DNA of 64,000 nt from Bacteroides sp. (GTDB taxonomy: Bacteria; Bacteroidota; Bacteroidia; Bacteroidales; P3), in NCBI GenBank assembly GCA_023662825.1, contig JAMPIH010000008.1, positions 1 through 64,000 on the forward strand. The letters run 5' to 3'. The position numbers and the translations under genes are program-made. The notes beneath the pieces were generated by a model, which was not told the DNA's origin, ran no database searches, and was given only the letters and a program-made list of their open reading frames with translations. Position 1 is the stretch's first letter. Each line of letters opens with the position of its first letter. Shown here one piece after another: positions 44,416-53,688 of the stretch.

Positions 44416-45300
44416 ATGAAACTGATAGACGGAAAGACCATCAGCGAGACCATCAAGAAAGAGATAGCCGCCGAGGTCGCTTCTTTGATAGACAAGGGTT
44501 ACCGCGCGCCGCACATGGCCGCCATCCTGGTGGGACACGACGGGGCGAGCGAGACCTACATCGCCAGCAAGGAAAAGAACTGCCGCGCGGTGGGCATGAC
44601 TTCCTCGCTGTACCGCTACGAGGAGAACATTTCCGAAAAGGAACTTCTCGAGGTGATTTCGTTCCTGAACCAAGACGAGGAAGTGGACGGCTTTATCGTG
44701 CAGCTTCCCTTGCCTAAGCATATCGATGTGGACCGCATCATCGCCGCCGTGGATCCGGCCAAGGACATCGACGGATTCCATCCCGTCAACATGGGGCGGC
44801 TGGCCTTGGGCGAGGACGCCTTCGTTCCGGCCACGCCCTGCGGAATCATGGAACTGCTGAAACGCGCCGATATCGAGACCTCGGGTAAGAAATGCGTGGT
44901 GCTGGGTCGCAGCAATATCGTGGGAACGCCCATGGCGCTGTTGATGAGCCGCAACAACCCGCACGCCAACGCCACCGTGACCATCTGCCACAGCAAGACG
45001 AAGAATCTGGCAGAAGAAGCCCGTCAGGCAGACATTTTGGTGGCCGCCCTCGGCAAGCCCGGTTTCGTTACCGCCGATATGGTGAAGGACGGCGCCGTGG
45101 TGGTCGATGTGGGCATCCACCGGATAGAGGATAAGACCAGGCAGAGCGGATTCCGTCTGTTGGGCGACGTGGATTTCGACCAAGTGGCGCCCAAATGCAG
45201 CGCCATCACGCCCGTTCCGGGCGGGGTGGGGCCGATGACCATCGCAGCCCTGCTGATGAACACGATGAAAGCCTACAAGAACAGAGTGAAAATCCAATAG
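44416..45300 (+). CDS. folD: Bifunctional methylenetetrahydrofolate dehydrogenase/cyclohydrolase
   Basis: A cytoplasmic enzyme of one-carbon folate metabolism, converting methylene-THF to formyl-THF. It has the active-site Lys in SETYIASKEKNC, the substrate motif IVQLPLPKHID, and VNMGRLALGEDAFVPATPCGIMELL before the NADP-binding GRSNIVGTPMALLM. The C-terminal PVPGGVGPMTIAALLMNT closes the fold. 294 residues, normal. It lies 36 bp after ffh and 10 bp before the mutase, so co-transcription is likely. Confidence 0.96.
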   Translation: MKLIDGKTISETIKKEIAAEVASLIDKGYRAPHMAAILVGHDGASETYIASKEKNCRAVGMTSSLYRYEENISEKELLEVISFLNQDEEVDGFIVQLPLPKHIDVDRIIAAVDPAKDIDGFHPVNMGRLALGEDAFVPATPCGIMELLKRADIETSGKKCVVLGRSNIVGTPMALLMSRNNPHANATVTICHSKTKNLAEEARQADILVAALGKPGFVTADMVKDGAVVVDVGIHRIEDKTRQSGFRLLGDVDFDQVAPKCSAITPVPGGVGPMTIAALLMNTMKAYKNRVKIQ

Positions 45301-45310
45301 ACAGAAAGCC

Positions 45311-46768
45311 ATGACCTTGATAAAATCCATCTCCGGCATCCGGGGAACCATCGGCGGCAAGGAAGCCGAAAACCTTACGCCTATAGATATCGTTAAGTTT
45401 ACCAGTGCGTTCGCCCGCTTTATTCAGGAAAAGAACGCCAAGGTGAAACGCGTTCGCATCGTGGTAGGCCGCGACGGGCGTATTTCGGGTCAGATGGTGG
45501 ATCATCTCGTGCAGGGTGCGCTCATGGGCATGGGCGTTGACGTAGTGGAACTGGTGCTTTCCACGACCCCTACGGTGGAAATGTCGGTAAGGGCACACAA
45601 GGCCCACGGCGGCATCATCATTACCGCCAGCCACAATCCCATGGAATGGAATGCCTTGAAGCTGCTCAACGAAAAAGGCGAGTTCATCAGTGCCGAAGAT
45701 GGCGCCAAGGTGGTCAAGATGGCCGAAAAGGGCGGCTTTTCCTTTGCACCGGTAGATAAGTTGGGACGTTTCCTGTTCTACGACGAACCCGATATAGACC
45801 GTCATATCCAAAGCATCCTTGATTTGAAATTGGTGGATGTAAAGGCCATCAAGGCCGCCAAGCTGAGCGTGGTGGTGGACGGCGTGAACTCCACGGGCGC
45901 CGTGGTGATACCTTTGTTGCTGGAACGCCTGGGCGTGCAGACGGTGCGTGCCATCAACGACGAGTCGATGGGAAATTTCGCGCACAATCCCGAACCGCTT
46001 CCCGCCAACCTCAAGGACTTGGCGGCGCAGGTAAAGAAACACAAGGCGCACATGGGCATCGCCGTGGATCCCGACGTTGACCGCCTGGCCTTCGTCTGCG
46101 AAGACGGCTCCATGTTCGGCGAGGAATACACGCTGGTGGCGGCGGCCGACTACGTGCTGCAGCATACCAAGGGCGCGGTGGTTTCAAACCTTTCCTCGAC
46201 CCGAGCCTTGCGCGACGTGGCCGAAGGCTACGGCTGCAAGTACGTGGCCGCGCCGGTGGGCGAGGTAAACGTGGTAGAAAGGATGAAGAAGGCCAAGGCC
46301 GTGATCGGAGGAGAAGGCAACGGCGGGGTAATCTATCCCGAACTGCACTATGGCCGCGACGCCTTGGTGGGTGTGGCGCTCGTGTTGAGCGCGTTCGCCC
46401 GCAAGCTGAAGGCCGACAGGAAGTTTACGATGACCGCCTACCGCGACTCTTTTCCCGCCTATGTGATCGCCAAGAAACGCGTGGATCTGAAGGCCGGCAT
46501 GGATGCGGACAAGATTCTGGCGCAGATCAAGAAAAACCACGCCAAGGAAAAGATGAACCTGGAAGACGGCATCCGCATCGATTTCGCCAAGACCAAGGAA
46601 TGGGTGCAGTTGCGCAAGTCGAATACCGAACCCATTGTCCGCGTGTATGCCGAAAGCGCCACCAAGAGCAAGGCCGAAGCCTTGGCCAAGCGCTTTACCG
46701 ACGAGATCGCAGCCTGTCCGGGCAAGACGGCGCGCAAGCCCGCGGTCAAACGAACGGTCAAGAAATAA
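45311..46768 (+). CDS. glmM: Phosphoglucosamine/phosphomannomutase family protein
   Basis: A cytoplasmic phosphohexomutase that forms glucosamine-1-phosphate for peptidoglycan (or a closely related reaction). The phosphoserine loop is TASHNPMEWNALK, the metal loop DPDVDRLAF, the sugar-binding loop GEGNGGVIYPELHYGRDA, and the phosphate-binding loop RKSNTEPIVRVYAES. The start MTLIKSISGIRGT is typical. The C-terminal tail is lysine/arginine-rich (KTARKPAVKRTVKK). The GlmM assignment is likely, but a phosphomannomutase cannot be excluded. Confidence 0.85.
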   Translation: MTLIKSISGIRGTIGGKEAENLTPIDIVKFTSAFARFIQEKNAKVKRVRIVVGRDGRISGQMVDHLVQGALMGMGVDVVELVLSTTPTVEMSVRAHKAHGGIIITASHNPMEWNALKLLNEKGEFISAEDGAKVVKMAEKGGFSFAPVDKLGRFLFYDEPDIDRHIQSILDLKLVDVKAIKAAKLSVVVDGVNSTGAVVIPLLLERLGVQTVRAINDESMGNFAHNPEPLPANLKDLAAQVKKHKAHMGIAVDPDVDRLAFVCEDGSMFGEEYTLVAAADYVLQHTKGAVVSNLSSTRALRDVAEGYGCKYVAAPVGEVNVVERMKKAKAVIGGEGNGGVIYPELHYGRDALVGVALVLSAFARKLKADRKFTMTAYRDSFPAYVIAKKRVDLKAGMDADKILAQIKKNHAKEKMNLEDGIRIDFAKTKEWVQLRKSNTEPIVRVYAESATKSKAEALAKRFTDEIAACPGKTARKPAVKRTVKK

Positions 46769-46795
46769 TAATCAGGGAATTCAAAAACCGAGACT

Positions 46796-47986
46796 ATGAG
46801 AACCATAGAACAAGCCGATTTCAAAGGTAAGAAGGTGTTGGTGCGTTGCGACTTCAACGTGCCGCTTAAAAACGGAACGATTACCGACGACACCCGTATC
46901 CGCGAGAGCATGCCCACCGTGCGCAAGCTTCTGCAGGACGGGGCGGCGGTGATCCTGATGTCGCACTTGGGGCGGCCTGCCGGCACGGGTTTCGAAGCCG
47001 AGTTCAGCCTTGCGCCCGTGGCCCGGCATCTGGAAAAAACGCTGGAACGCCCCGTCGTATTTCCGGGCGACGCCTTTACGCAGGTTACGGTGGATGTCGC
47101 CAAGGCTCTGCAGCCGGGGCAGGTGATGCTGCTTGAGAACCTGCGCTTCATCAAGGGCGAGACCAAGGGAGACGAGGAATTCGCGCGCTATCTGGCTTCG
47201 TTGGGCGATGCCTATGTAAACGATGCGTTCGGTGCGGCGCACCGCAGCCATTCCTCCACGGCGGTCATCGCCAGATTCTTTCCCGAAAGCAAGTATTTCG
47301 GCCTGTTGATGGCGCACGAGATCACCAACCTCGAGAAACTGCTGAACCATGCCGAACATCCGTTCACGGCGGTGATCGGCGGGGCCAAGGTGTCGAGCAA
47401 GATCGACGTGATCAAGAACCTGGTCGACAAGGTGGACAATATGCTTATCGGCGGCGGTATGGCCTATACCTTCGCCAAGGCCATGGGCGGAAAGATCGGC
47501 AATTCGCTGGTGGAAGACGACAAGATGGAGACCGCGCTCGAGATCATCAAGATATTCAAGGAAAAAGGCAAGCGGCTGCTGCTGCCTTCCGACACGCTCT
47601 GCGCCGACAAGTTCGACAACGATGCCGAACGCAAGGTGATGCCCACGGGAGAGATTACCGACGGCTGGATGGGCATGGACATAGGCTCCGACACGATTGC
47701 CGGATACGGAAAGGCGATCGCCGGCTCCCGATCGGTGCTTTGGAACGGCCCCTTGGGTGTGTTCGAGATGGAAAACTTCAGCCAGGGAACCCTGCAGATC
47801 GGGCGTTGCATCGGAAAGGTTACCGAGAACGGCGGCTATACGGCCGTGGGCGGCGGCGATTCGGTGGCGGCGGTGAACCGCCTGGGATTGGCCTGGAACA
47901 TCTCCTACGTTTCCACAGGAGGCGGCGCGATGCTCGAATATCTCGAGGGCAAGGAACTTCCCGGCGTGAAGGCCATCCTTATTTAA
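46796..47986 (+). CDS. pgk: Phosphoglycerate kinase
   Basis: A glycolytic enzyme that makes ATP from 1,3-bisphosphoglycerate. Motifs: VRCDFNVPL, HLGRPAGTGFEAEFSLAPVA, AFGAAHRSHSST, GGAKVSSKIDVIKNLVDKVD, GGGMAYTFA, WNGPLGVFE and VGGGDSVAAVN. 396 residues, typical. It is preceded by the mutase and ends eight bases past the stop of the opposite-strand FAH-family gene. Confidence 0.97.
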   Translation: MRTIEQADFKGKKVLVRCDFNVPLKNGTITDDTRIRESMPTVRKLLQDGAAVILMSHLGRPAGTGFEAEFSLAPVARHLEKTLERPVVFPGDAFTQVTVDVAKALQPGQVMLLENLRFIKGETKGDEEFARYLASLGDAYVNDAFGAAHRSHSSTAVIARFFPESKYFGLLMAHEITNLEKLLNHAEHPFTAVIGGAKVSSKIDVIKNLVDKVDNMLIGGGMAYTFAKAMGGKIGNSLVEDDKMETALEIIKIFKEKGKRLLLPSDTLCADKFDNDAERKVMPTGEITDGWMGMDIGSDTIAGYGKAIAGSRSVLWNGPLGVFEMENFSQGTLQIGRCIGKVTENGGYTAVGGGDSVAAVNRLGLAWNISYVSTGGGAMLEYLEGKELPGVKAILI

Positions 47987-48593
47987 TGGCGCAGCGCAAT
48001 ACCGGAATGCCTTCCAGACAGGCCTCCAGACGGTCGCCTATCTCGATTTTCCCGATACCGGGAGGCGTTCCGGTAAAAATATAATCGCCCGTGCGGAGCG
48101 TAAGGAACCTCGACACGTGGCTTATGATTTGGTCTATCGTAAAGATCATGTCGGAAGTGTCGCCCCTCTGGCAGACCTCTCCGTTTTTCTTCATTTCGAA
48201 ATGCAGTTGCTGCGGCCCTTGGGGAAACTTTTCCTTGGAAATGAATTCGCCTATGGCCGCCGAATTGTCGAAGCCCTTGCAGATTTCCCACGGCAGGCTT
48301 CTCTCAAAGCAATTCCGCTGCAGGTCCCTTGCGGTAAAGTCGAACCCTAAGGTATAGGCATCGTAGTACGAAGAGGCGAATTTAGGCTCGATGTTCTTTC
48401 CCACCTTGCAGATGCGCAGCACCAGTTCCGTTTCGTAGTTCGGTTCTTTCGTGAAGTCGGGAATATAAAAAGGCCGGTTGCGGGTAAGCAGGGCAGTGTC
48501 TGGCTTGCAGAAAAACACCGGTTCCTGCGGCGTTTCCTTCTTCAGTTCCTTGATATGTTCGGCATAGTTCATGCCGATACAGATGATTTTCAT
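47979..48593 (-). CDS. Fumarylacetoacetate hydrolase-family protein
   Basis: A 204-residue cytoplasmic protein with the small FAH fold. Typical features are the start KIICIGMNYAEHIKEL, FCKPDTALL, the metal-binding YETELVLRI with its Glu residues, an Asp-containing TLGFDFTARDLQ, and the C-terminal FTGTPPGIGKIEIGDRLEACLEG. Small FAH-family members act as oxaloacetate decarboxylases or acylpyruvate hydrolases, so the exact role is open. The start is ATG 48593; a TTG at 48605 overlaps the upstream TGA and is less likely. The 3' end overlaps pgk by 8 bp in a tail-to-tail arrangement. Confidence 0.85.
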   Translation of the reverse strand: MKIICIGMNYAEHIKELKKETPQEPVFFCKPDTALLTRNRPFYIPDFTKEPNYETELVLRICKVGKNIEPKFASSYYDAYTLGFDFTARDLQRNCFERSLPWEICKGFDNSAAIGEFISKEKFPQGPQQLHFEMKKNGEVCQRGDTSDMIFTIDQIISHVSRFLTLRTGDYIFTGTPPGIGKIEIGDRLEACLEGIPVLRCAIK

Positions 48594-48601
48594 ACGCGGT
48601 G

Positions 48602-51124
48602 TCAATTCATGCCGCCACCGCCGAATCCGTTGTCCTCGTTGGAGTTGAGGCGCTTGCGGCGTTGTTTATCCTCGCCTTTGTTGATTTTATAGGAGAGGGT
48701 CACGTAGAGTGCCGTGGAGTTCTTGGGACGGCGCTTGTTGTAGGAAACGAAGCCTTCGCCGGTAACGGTGCGGTTCCATTGCTGGGTATGAAAAAGGTCG
48801 CTTACGCGCAGGCCCACGTTCAGTTTCTTTTTAAGGAAGTTCTTGCGTACCGCCAGCTCGCCCGAAACGCTTTGGTCGAATTTGGTCTGGCCCCAGTACG
48901 AAGGCCCGCTGTAACGGCAGGAAAGCTGCACGACGAAATCCAGGGGCAGGTTCATCGTGGTGTTGAAGCGGAGGTTGTAGCTGATGCCTTCGGCAGCCGA
49001 GGATTCGTCCAGCGCCTTGTCGGAAGTGGTGTTCTGGTACAGGCTTCCGCTCAGGCTCATGCGCCACCATTTAAGCAGCTGCTGTTCGTAGGAAATGTCG
49101 AAGCCGTAGGTGTTGCCGTGCGCGTAGTTGTGGAAGGTGCGGTTCAGCAGGATCTCGCCCGTGGAGGCGTATTCGGCCTCGAACTGGTAGCGGCGTATCA
49201 GGTCTTTGAGGTAGCGGTAATACACCGTTACGTAAAACGAGGAGGATTTGAGGAAGAGCGAGTAGTTGAGCTCGATCGAATGGATATCCTGAGGCTTCAG
49301 GTCGGGATTCCCGTACGAGATGGAAGATGGATAGTCGGCGTAGTCCACGTAGGGGTCGAGGTTGTGCGGGCGGGGACGGTTCACCCTGCGGCTGTAGCTG
49401 AGCTGCAGTTCCTGCTTCTCGCCGATCTTGTACGACAGGTGCACGGCGGGGTAGAAGCGGAAATGGCTGTAGTCGAAACTGGTGTCGGCAGTCTCGGTTT
49501 TCTTTTTGGCCGTCATCAGGTCGGCTTCCATGCGTCCTCCCACCTGAAACGTGAATTTGCCGAACTTACCCATCAGGTTGGCGTAGATGCCGTGGTTGTG
49601 TTCGATATAGTCGAAGAACATCGAGGTGTCCTGATACTCGTTGAGGCGGGTGTCGTAGTGGCTCACGGTCTTCTGCCACTGCACCTTGGCCTGGTAGCCC
49701 ACTTCGAGCGAGAGTTTCTCGTTGAACGGGTGCAGGTAGTTGAGCTGGGCGTCGAAGTTGACCCCTTGCCGGTCGTTGACGGTGTTCTGCCTCGTAAAGG
49801 AGGAGTCGTGGAGGGTAAGCATGCTCCGGTTGTTGGTGGCCTTGCCGTGCGAGTTGTGATAGTTTACGGTGGCGTCCAACGAAAGTTCCTGCTGGGGCTT
49901 GCCGAATTTATGCACGTAGGAAATGGCTCCCTGGCCGTTCAGCATCAGCGATCTGTCGATGGACGAGGTTCCGAGGCTGCGGATCCAGTGCGGGCTGAGC
50001 AGGGAATCGGGGTAGGCGGTGCCGGAAGCGTCTTCGCTGCGTTTGGGGTCGAACCGGCTGAAGGTCTCGGTGGCGGGGTTCTTGCTGCGGCGTTCGAATT
50101 CCCAGGTCTCGAAGGTTCCGCTGATCAGGAAGTTGTCTTTGGGCGTGATGCGGAAATCGGCGCCCAACTGGAACTTGCCGCCGTAGCCGCCGCGCCGGTT
50201 GTCGCTCTTGCCGGTTTCTATCTGGGTGTTGTCGAGCGGATAAAGCGGGTTGTCGCCCCGGAAACTGGTGCGGGTGGAACTGCCCGAAGAACCCCGGTTC
50301 CGGTAGTTTACGTCGAGGTTGGTGAAGAGGGTCACTTTCTTGAACCCGAAACTGAGGTTGGTGCCTAATCCGTAGCGGTTGGCCGTGGAGGCCGAGGCAT
50401 ACACGCTGCCGTTCACACCGGTGCTCTTGCGCTCCTTGGTGATGATGTTGATGATGCCGGAGGTGCCTTCGGGATTGTATTTGGCCGAAGGATTGGAGAT
50501 GATCTCGATGTTGGCGATGTTGTTGGCCGAAATCTGTTCGAGGCCGAGCCCGGAAAGGGTGGCGGGACGTCCGTCGATCAGGATGGTTACGCTCTCGCTG
50601 CCTTTCATCGACACGTTGCCTTCTTCGTCCACGCTTATGGAGGGCACGTTCTGCAATACGTCCACGGCCGAGCCGCCGTCGCTCACCAGGCTTTGCTCCA
50701 CGTTCACCACCTTGCGGTCGAGGCTGTACTCGATGGTGCGTTTCTGTCCGGTGATGGTGACGGCTTCCAGCATCTGGGCGGCGGTCTTCATATAGACGGA
50801 ACCGGCGTTCAGTGCGGGCTTGTTGCCGCTGAGGCGGAACACGGGACCTTTGAGGTCGCCGAAGCCCATGGCGGAGAAGGTGGCCTGCAGGGGGCGGTTC
50901 AAGGGGAGCCTGGCAATGTTGAACGCGCCTTTCTCGTCGGTTACCGCGCCGCCCGCCAACTTATGTCCGTTGGTGTCGAAAACCATTACGTTGACGAATT
51001 CCAGAGGGGTGTTGGCGCCGTATTCGAAAACGGATCCCGAATAGATGCCGCTCTGGGCGAGGACTGCGGTGCAGGCCGTGCCCCATAGGAATATTATCAA
51101 GATTAGTTTTTTTGCGGAACGCAT
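48602..51124 (-). CDS. TonB-dependent receptor-like outer-membrane protein (OMP_b-brl_3 type)
   Basis: An 840-residue outer-membrane protein: signal peptide (about 1-23), CarboxypepD_reg-like domain (about 28-115), a plug (about 125-220, with AVTITGQKRTIEYSLDRKVVNVEQSL and LIDGRPATLSG), then a long barrel. The family also includes proteins without transport function. The C-terminal tail (GEDKQRRKRLNSNEDNGFGGGGMN) is charged and Gly-rich instead of a usual barrel end. It sits 9 bp before the FAH-family gene, possibly in one operon. The ligand is unknown. Confidence 0.88.
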   Translation of the reverse strand: MRSAKKLILIIFLWGTACTAVLAQSGIYSGSVFEYGANTPLEFVNVMVFDTNGHKLAGGAVTDEKGAFNIARLPLNRPLQATFSAMGFGDLKGPVFRLSGNKPALNAGSVYMKTAAQMLEAVTITGQKRTIEYSLDRKVVNVEQSLVSDGGSAVDVLQNVPSISVDEEGNVSMKGSESVTILIDGRPATLSGLGLEQISANNIANIEIISNPSAKYNPEGTSGIINIITKERKSTGVNGSVYASASTANRYGLGTNLSFGFKKVTLFTNLDVNYRNRGSSGSSTRTSFRGDNPLYPLDNTQIETGKSDNRRGGYGGKFQLGADFRITPKDNFLISGTFETWEFERRSKNPATETFSRFDPKRSEDASGTAYPDSLLSPHWIRSLGTSSIDRSLMLNGQGAISYVHKFGKPQQELSLDATVNYHNSHGKATNNRSMLTLHDSSFTRQNTVNDRQGVNFDAQLNYLHPFNEKLSLEVGYQAKVQWQKTVSHYDTRLNEYQDTSMFFDYIEHNHGIYANLMGKFGKFTFQVGGRMEADLMTAKKKTETADTSFDYSHFRFYPAVHLSYKIGEKQELQLSYSRRVNRPRPHNLDPYVDYADYPSSISYGNPDLKPQDIHSIELNYSLFLKSSSFYVTVYYRYLKDLIRRYQFEAEYASTGEILLNRTFHNYAHGNTYGFDISYEQQLLKWWRMSLSGSLYQNTTSDKALDESSAAEGISYNLRFNTTMNLPLDFVVQLSCRYSGPSYWGQTKFDQSVSGELAVRKNFLKKKLNVGLRVSDLFHTQQWNRTVTGEGFVSYNKRRPKNSTALYVTLSYKINKGEDKQRRKRLNSNEDNGFGGGGMN

Positions 51125-51180
51125 TTTTTGAGTGCTTTTTTGCGTGCGCGCAAAAATAGCAAAATATTTTAGAGCATTGA

Positions 51181-52059
51181 TTAGCCGAGGAAAGTGAAGG
51201 GCTTGTCGAGGGGAGCCTGTCGGGCTTGTTTCTTAAGCCAGGTCATCTGCCGCTTGGCATACCGCCGCGTGTTGGTCTTTATGTCGGTGATGGCCTGTTC
51301 GATGCTGATCCTGCCGTCGAAGTAGGCGAACAGCTCGCGGTAGCCCACCGTCTGCAGCGCGTTCAGCTCGCGGTGTGGGTAGAGGGCGCGGGCTTCGTCG
51401 AGCAATCCCGCCTCCATCATCAGGTCGGTGCGTTTTTCGATGCGTTCGTGCAGTTCCTCCTTGGGGCGGGTCAGCACGTAGCGTTCAATCGTAAAGGACC
51501 TTGGCTTGGCCGTTGCCGTGCGCAAGGACGAATAGGGCTTGCCGGTGGTGATGCACACTTCCAAGGCACGGCGCAGGCGCACAGGATTGTGTAAATCCAC
51601 CTTTTCGTAAAAAACGGGATCCAGCTTTTTGAGCAGTTCCTGCAAGGATTCCAAACCCTCGCGAACCTCTTGCTCTTTCAGTTTCTGCCGCAGTTCGGGA
51701 GCAGGGTCGGGCAGTTCGTCGATGCCTTGGCAGACCGCGTTCACGTACAGACCCGAACCTCCGGCCATGATCACCGTGTCGTGGCGCGCAAAGAGCCGGT
51801 CGAGCAAGGCCAGGGCTTCCTGTTCGTAGTGTGAGACGCTGTAATAGTTGAAGATGCTCTTGTTGGCGATGAAATGATGTGGAACGGCGGCCAGTTCTTC
51901 GGGCGAAGGCCGCGCCACGCCTATGTTCAGTTCGCGGTAGAACTGCCGGGAATCGGCCGAAATGATCTCGGTGTTTTCCTTCAACGCCCATTCGATGGCC
52001 AGCGCCGTCTTGCCCGAGGCGGTGGGGCCTTCCAATACTTTCAGGACTTTTGCGGACAT
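51181..52059 (-). CDS. miaA: tRNA dimethylallyltransferase
   Basis: Adds a dimethylallyl group to A37 of tRNAs reading U-starting codons. Motifs: P-loop GPTASGKTALA, DSRQFYRELNIG, AGGSGLYVNAVCQGIDELP, the late GYRELFAYFDGRIS and NTRRYAKRQMTWLKK. The start ATG 52059 gives MSAKVLKVLEGPTASGK; a longer frame reaching 52638 only reads through the overlapping CCA gene. It overlaps the cca gene by 19 bp, so translation is probably coupled. The length of 292 residues fits the family. Confidence 0.94.
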   Translation of the reverse strand: MSAKVLKVLEGPTASGKTALAIEWALKENTEIISADSRQFYRELNIGVARPSPEELAAVPHHFIANKSIFNYYSVSHYEQEALALLDRLFARHDTVIMAGGSGLYVNAVCQGIDELPDPAPELRQKLKEQEVREGLESLQELLKKLDPVFYEKVDLHNPVRLRRALEVCITTGKPYSSLRTATAKPRSFTIERYVLTRPKEELHERIEKRTDLMMEAGLLDEARALYPHRELNALQTVGYRELFAYFDGRISIEQAITDIKTNTRRYAKRQMTWLKKQARQAPLDKPFTFLG

Positions 52060-53480
52060 TTCAAACCGAGTTCTTGGCCTATCTCGAGCATGAGGTTCCA
52101 TGCCTGCTGGCGGTCGTTTTCGATTGCGCCGTCCAGGATGGCGTCCTTGATGCGGGTCTTTATGATGCCGATTTCCGCGCAGGGCGGCAGGTTGTAGTAT
52201 TCCATGATGTCGCTGCCCGAAACGGGAGGCTGGAAATTGCGGATGCGGTCTTTCTCCTCCAGTTCCTTGAGCTTGCGTTCCACGATCGTGAAGTTGTTGA
52301 GGTAACGCTGCACCTTCTCGCGGTTCTTGGAGGTGATGTCGGCGCGCGCCAGGGTCATCAGGCTGTCGATGTCCTCGCCGGCCTCGAACAGGAGGCGGCG
52401 CACCGCCGAATCGGTCACGATGTCTTCGGCCAGGATGATGGGGCGCAGGTGCAGTTCCACCATCTTCTTTACGAAACGCATGTTCTCGTCCATCGGCAGC
52501 TTGAACCTGCGGAAAATGCCCGGAACCATCTTGCCGCCCACGAATTCGTGCCCGTGGAACGTCCAGCCGCGCGGTTCCTCGAAACGTTTGGTCTTGGGCT
52601 TGGCGATGTCGTGCAGCAGCGCCGCCCACCGCAGCCACAGGTTCCCCTGCCCGTCGGCGTAGGCCACGTGGTCGAGCACTTCCAGGGTGTGTTCGAAATT
52701 GTCTTTATGCGCCTTCTTGTTGCGCACTTCCACTCCTTTCAGGGCGCAGAATTCCGGAAATATGATCTCGAGGATGCCCGCGGCGTCCAGCAGCTTGAAG
52801 CCGTAGGAGGGCTTGGGCGAGAGGATGATCTTGTTGAGTTCTTCGGTGATGCGTTCGGCCGAAAGTTCCCGCACGTGTTCCTTTTGGCGGATGATGGCCG
52901 CGAAGGTTTCCGCCTCGATGTCGAAAAACAGCTGGGAGGCGAAGCGGATGGCGCGCAGCATGCGCAGGGGGTCTTCCCCGAAACTCTGGTCTGGGTCGCG
53001 GTGGGAGCGTATCTGTTGGTTCTGAAGGTCTTCCAGGCCATTGAAGGGGTCGGATAGCTCTCCGAACGTCTTTTTGTTGAGCGAGAGCGCCATGGCGTTT
53101 ATGCTGAAGTCGCGCCGCATCCGGTCTTCCTCCATCGTGCCTTCTTCCACCGTGGGCTTGCGTGAACCGGGCCGGTAACATTCCTTGCGGGCGCCCACGA
53201 ACTCGATTTCCATGCCGTCGAATCCGAACTTGCAGGTTCCGAATTGTCCGAATTCCTGTAAATCGACGGTTGTCTTGTACGTTTTTTCGATTTCCGCGCA
53301 AATCTCCCGGCAAAGGTCGATGCCGTTTCCCATCACCACGCAGTCCAGGTCGGCCGAATGCCGGTTCAGCAGCAGGTCGCGCACGAAGCCGCCCACCACG
53401 AACACTTGTCGTTTGTTGCGGTCGGCCACCTTCTGGATGATTCCGAAAACGGGATGGGTGAGTTTTTCTTTCAGGTTCAT
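52041..53480 (-). CDS. cca: CCA tRNA nucleotidyltransferase with HD domain
   Basis: Adds or repairs the tRNA CCA end. The catalytic pocket GGFVRDLLLNRHSADLDCVV (Asp-x-Asp), the RRDFSINAMALSL segment and DPLRMLRAIRFASQL are conserved in class II nucleotidyltransferases. A C-terminal HD domain (WAALLHDIAKPKT) suggests phosphohydrolase activity, as in some bacterial families. The start is ATG 53480; an in-frame GC-rich extension to 53528 is not supported. It is the first gene of a minus-strand operon with miaA. Confidence 0.92.
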   Translation of the reverse strand: MNLKEKLTHPVFGIIQKVADRNKRQVFVVGGFVRDLLLNRHSADLDCVVMGNGIDLCREICAEIEKTYKTTVDLQEFGQFGTCKFGFDGMEIEFVGARKECYRPGSRKPTVEEGTMEEDRMRRDFSINAMALSLNKKTFGELSDPFNGLEDLQNQQIRSHRDPDQSFGEDPLRMLRAIRFASQLFFDIEAETFAAIIRQKEHVRELSAERITEELNKIILSPKPSYGFKLLDAAGILEIIFPEFCALKGVEVRNKKAHKDNFEHTLEVLDHVAYADGQGNLWLRWAALLHDIAKPKTKRFEEPRGWTFHGHEFVGGKMVPGIFRRFKLPMDENMRFVKKMVELHLRPIILAEDIVTDSAVRRLLFEAGEDIDSLMTLARADITSKNREKVQRYLNNFTIVERKLKELEEKDRIRNFQPPVSGSDIMEYYNLPPCAEIGIIKTRIKDAILDGAIENDRQQAWNLMLEIGQELGLKCPQKS

Positions 53481-53585
53481 GATAAATGGCGGTAGCGCAA
53501 AGTTAATGTTTCTGCCTTGTGCAGCCAAATAGCGGCGGAGGCATCACTTTTTAACATCATTCTGTGGATAATAGCCCGATTTTGT

Positions 53586-53617
53586 TTTGTAAGAAAGCGA
53601 CAAAATAATTACTTTTG
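53586..53617 (+). promoter_or_regulatory. Consensus promoter of the mreBCD operon
   Basis: A -33 TTTG (53586-53589) and a -7 TACTTTTG (53610-53617) are 20 bp apart, an excellent match to the Bacteroidota vegetative promoter. The predicted 5' leader is about 65 nt to mreB. Confidence 0.8.
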
Positions 53618-53688
53618 GCAGTTGTATTTTCGCTTAGTAGAGCGAATTTTGTTAAAATACAACACATAATCACATAGTTATAAAAGAA

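Noticed and set aside
52060..52638. Long N-terminal extension of the MiaA frame
   Set aside because: It lies inside the CCA gene in another frame; the P-loop-proximal ATG 52059 is standard.
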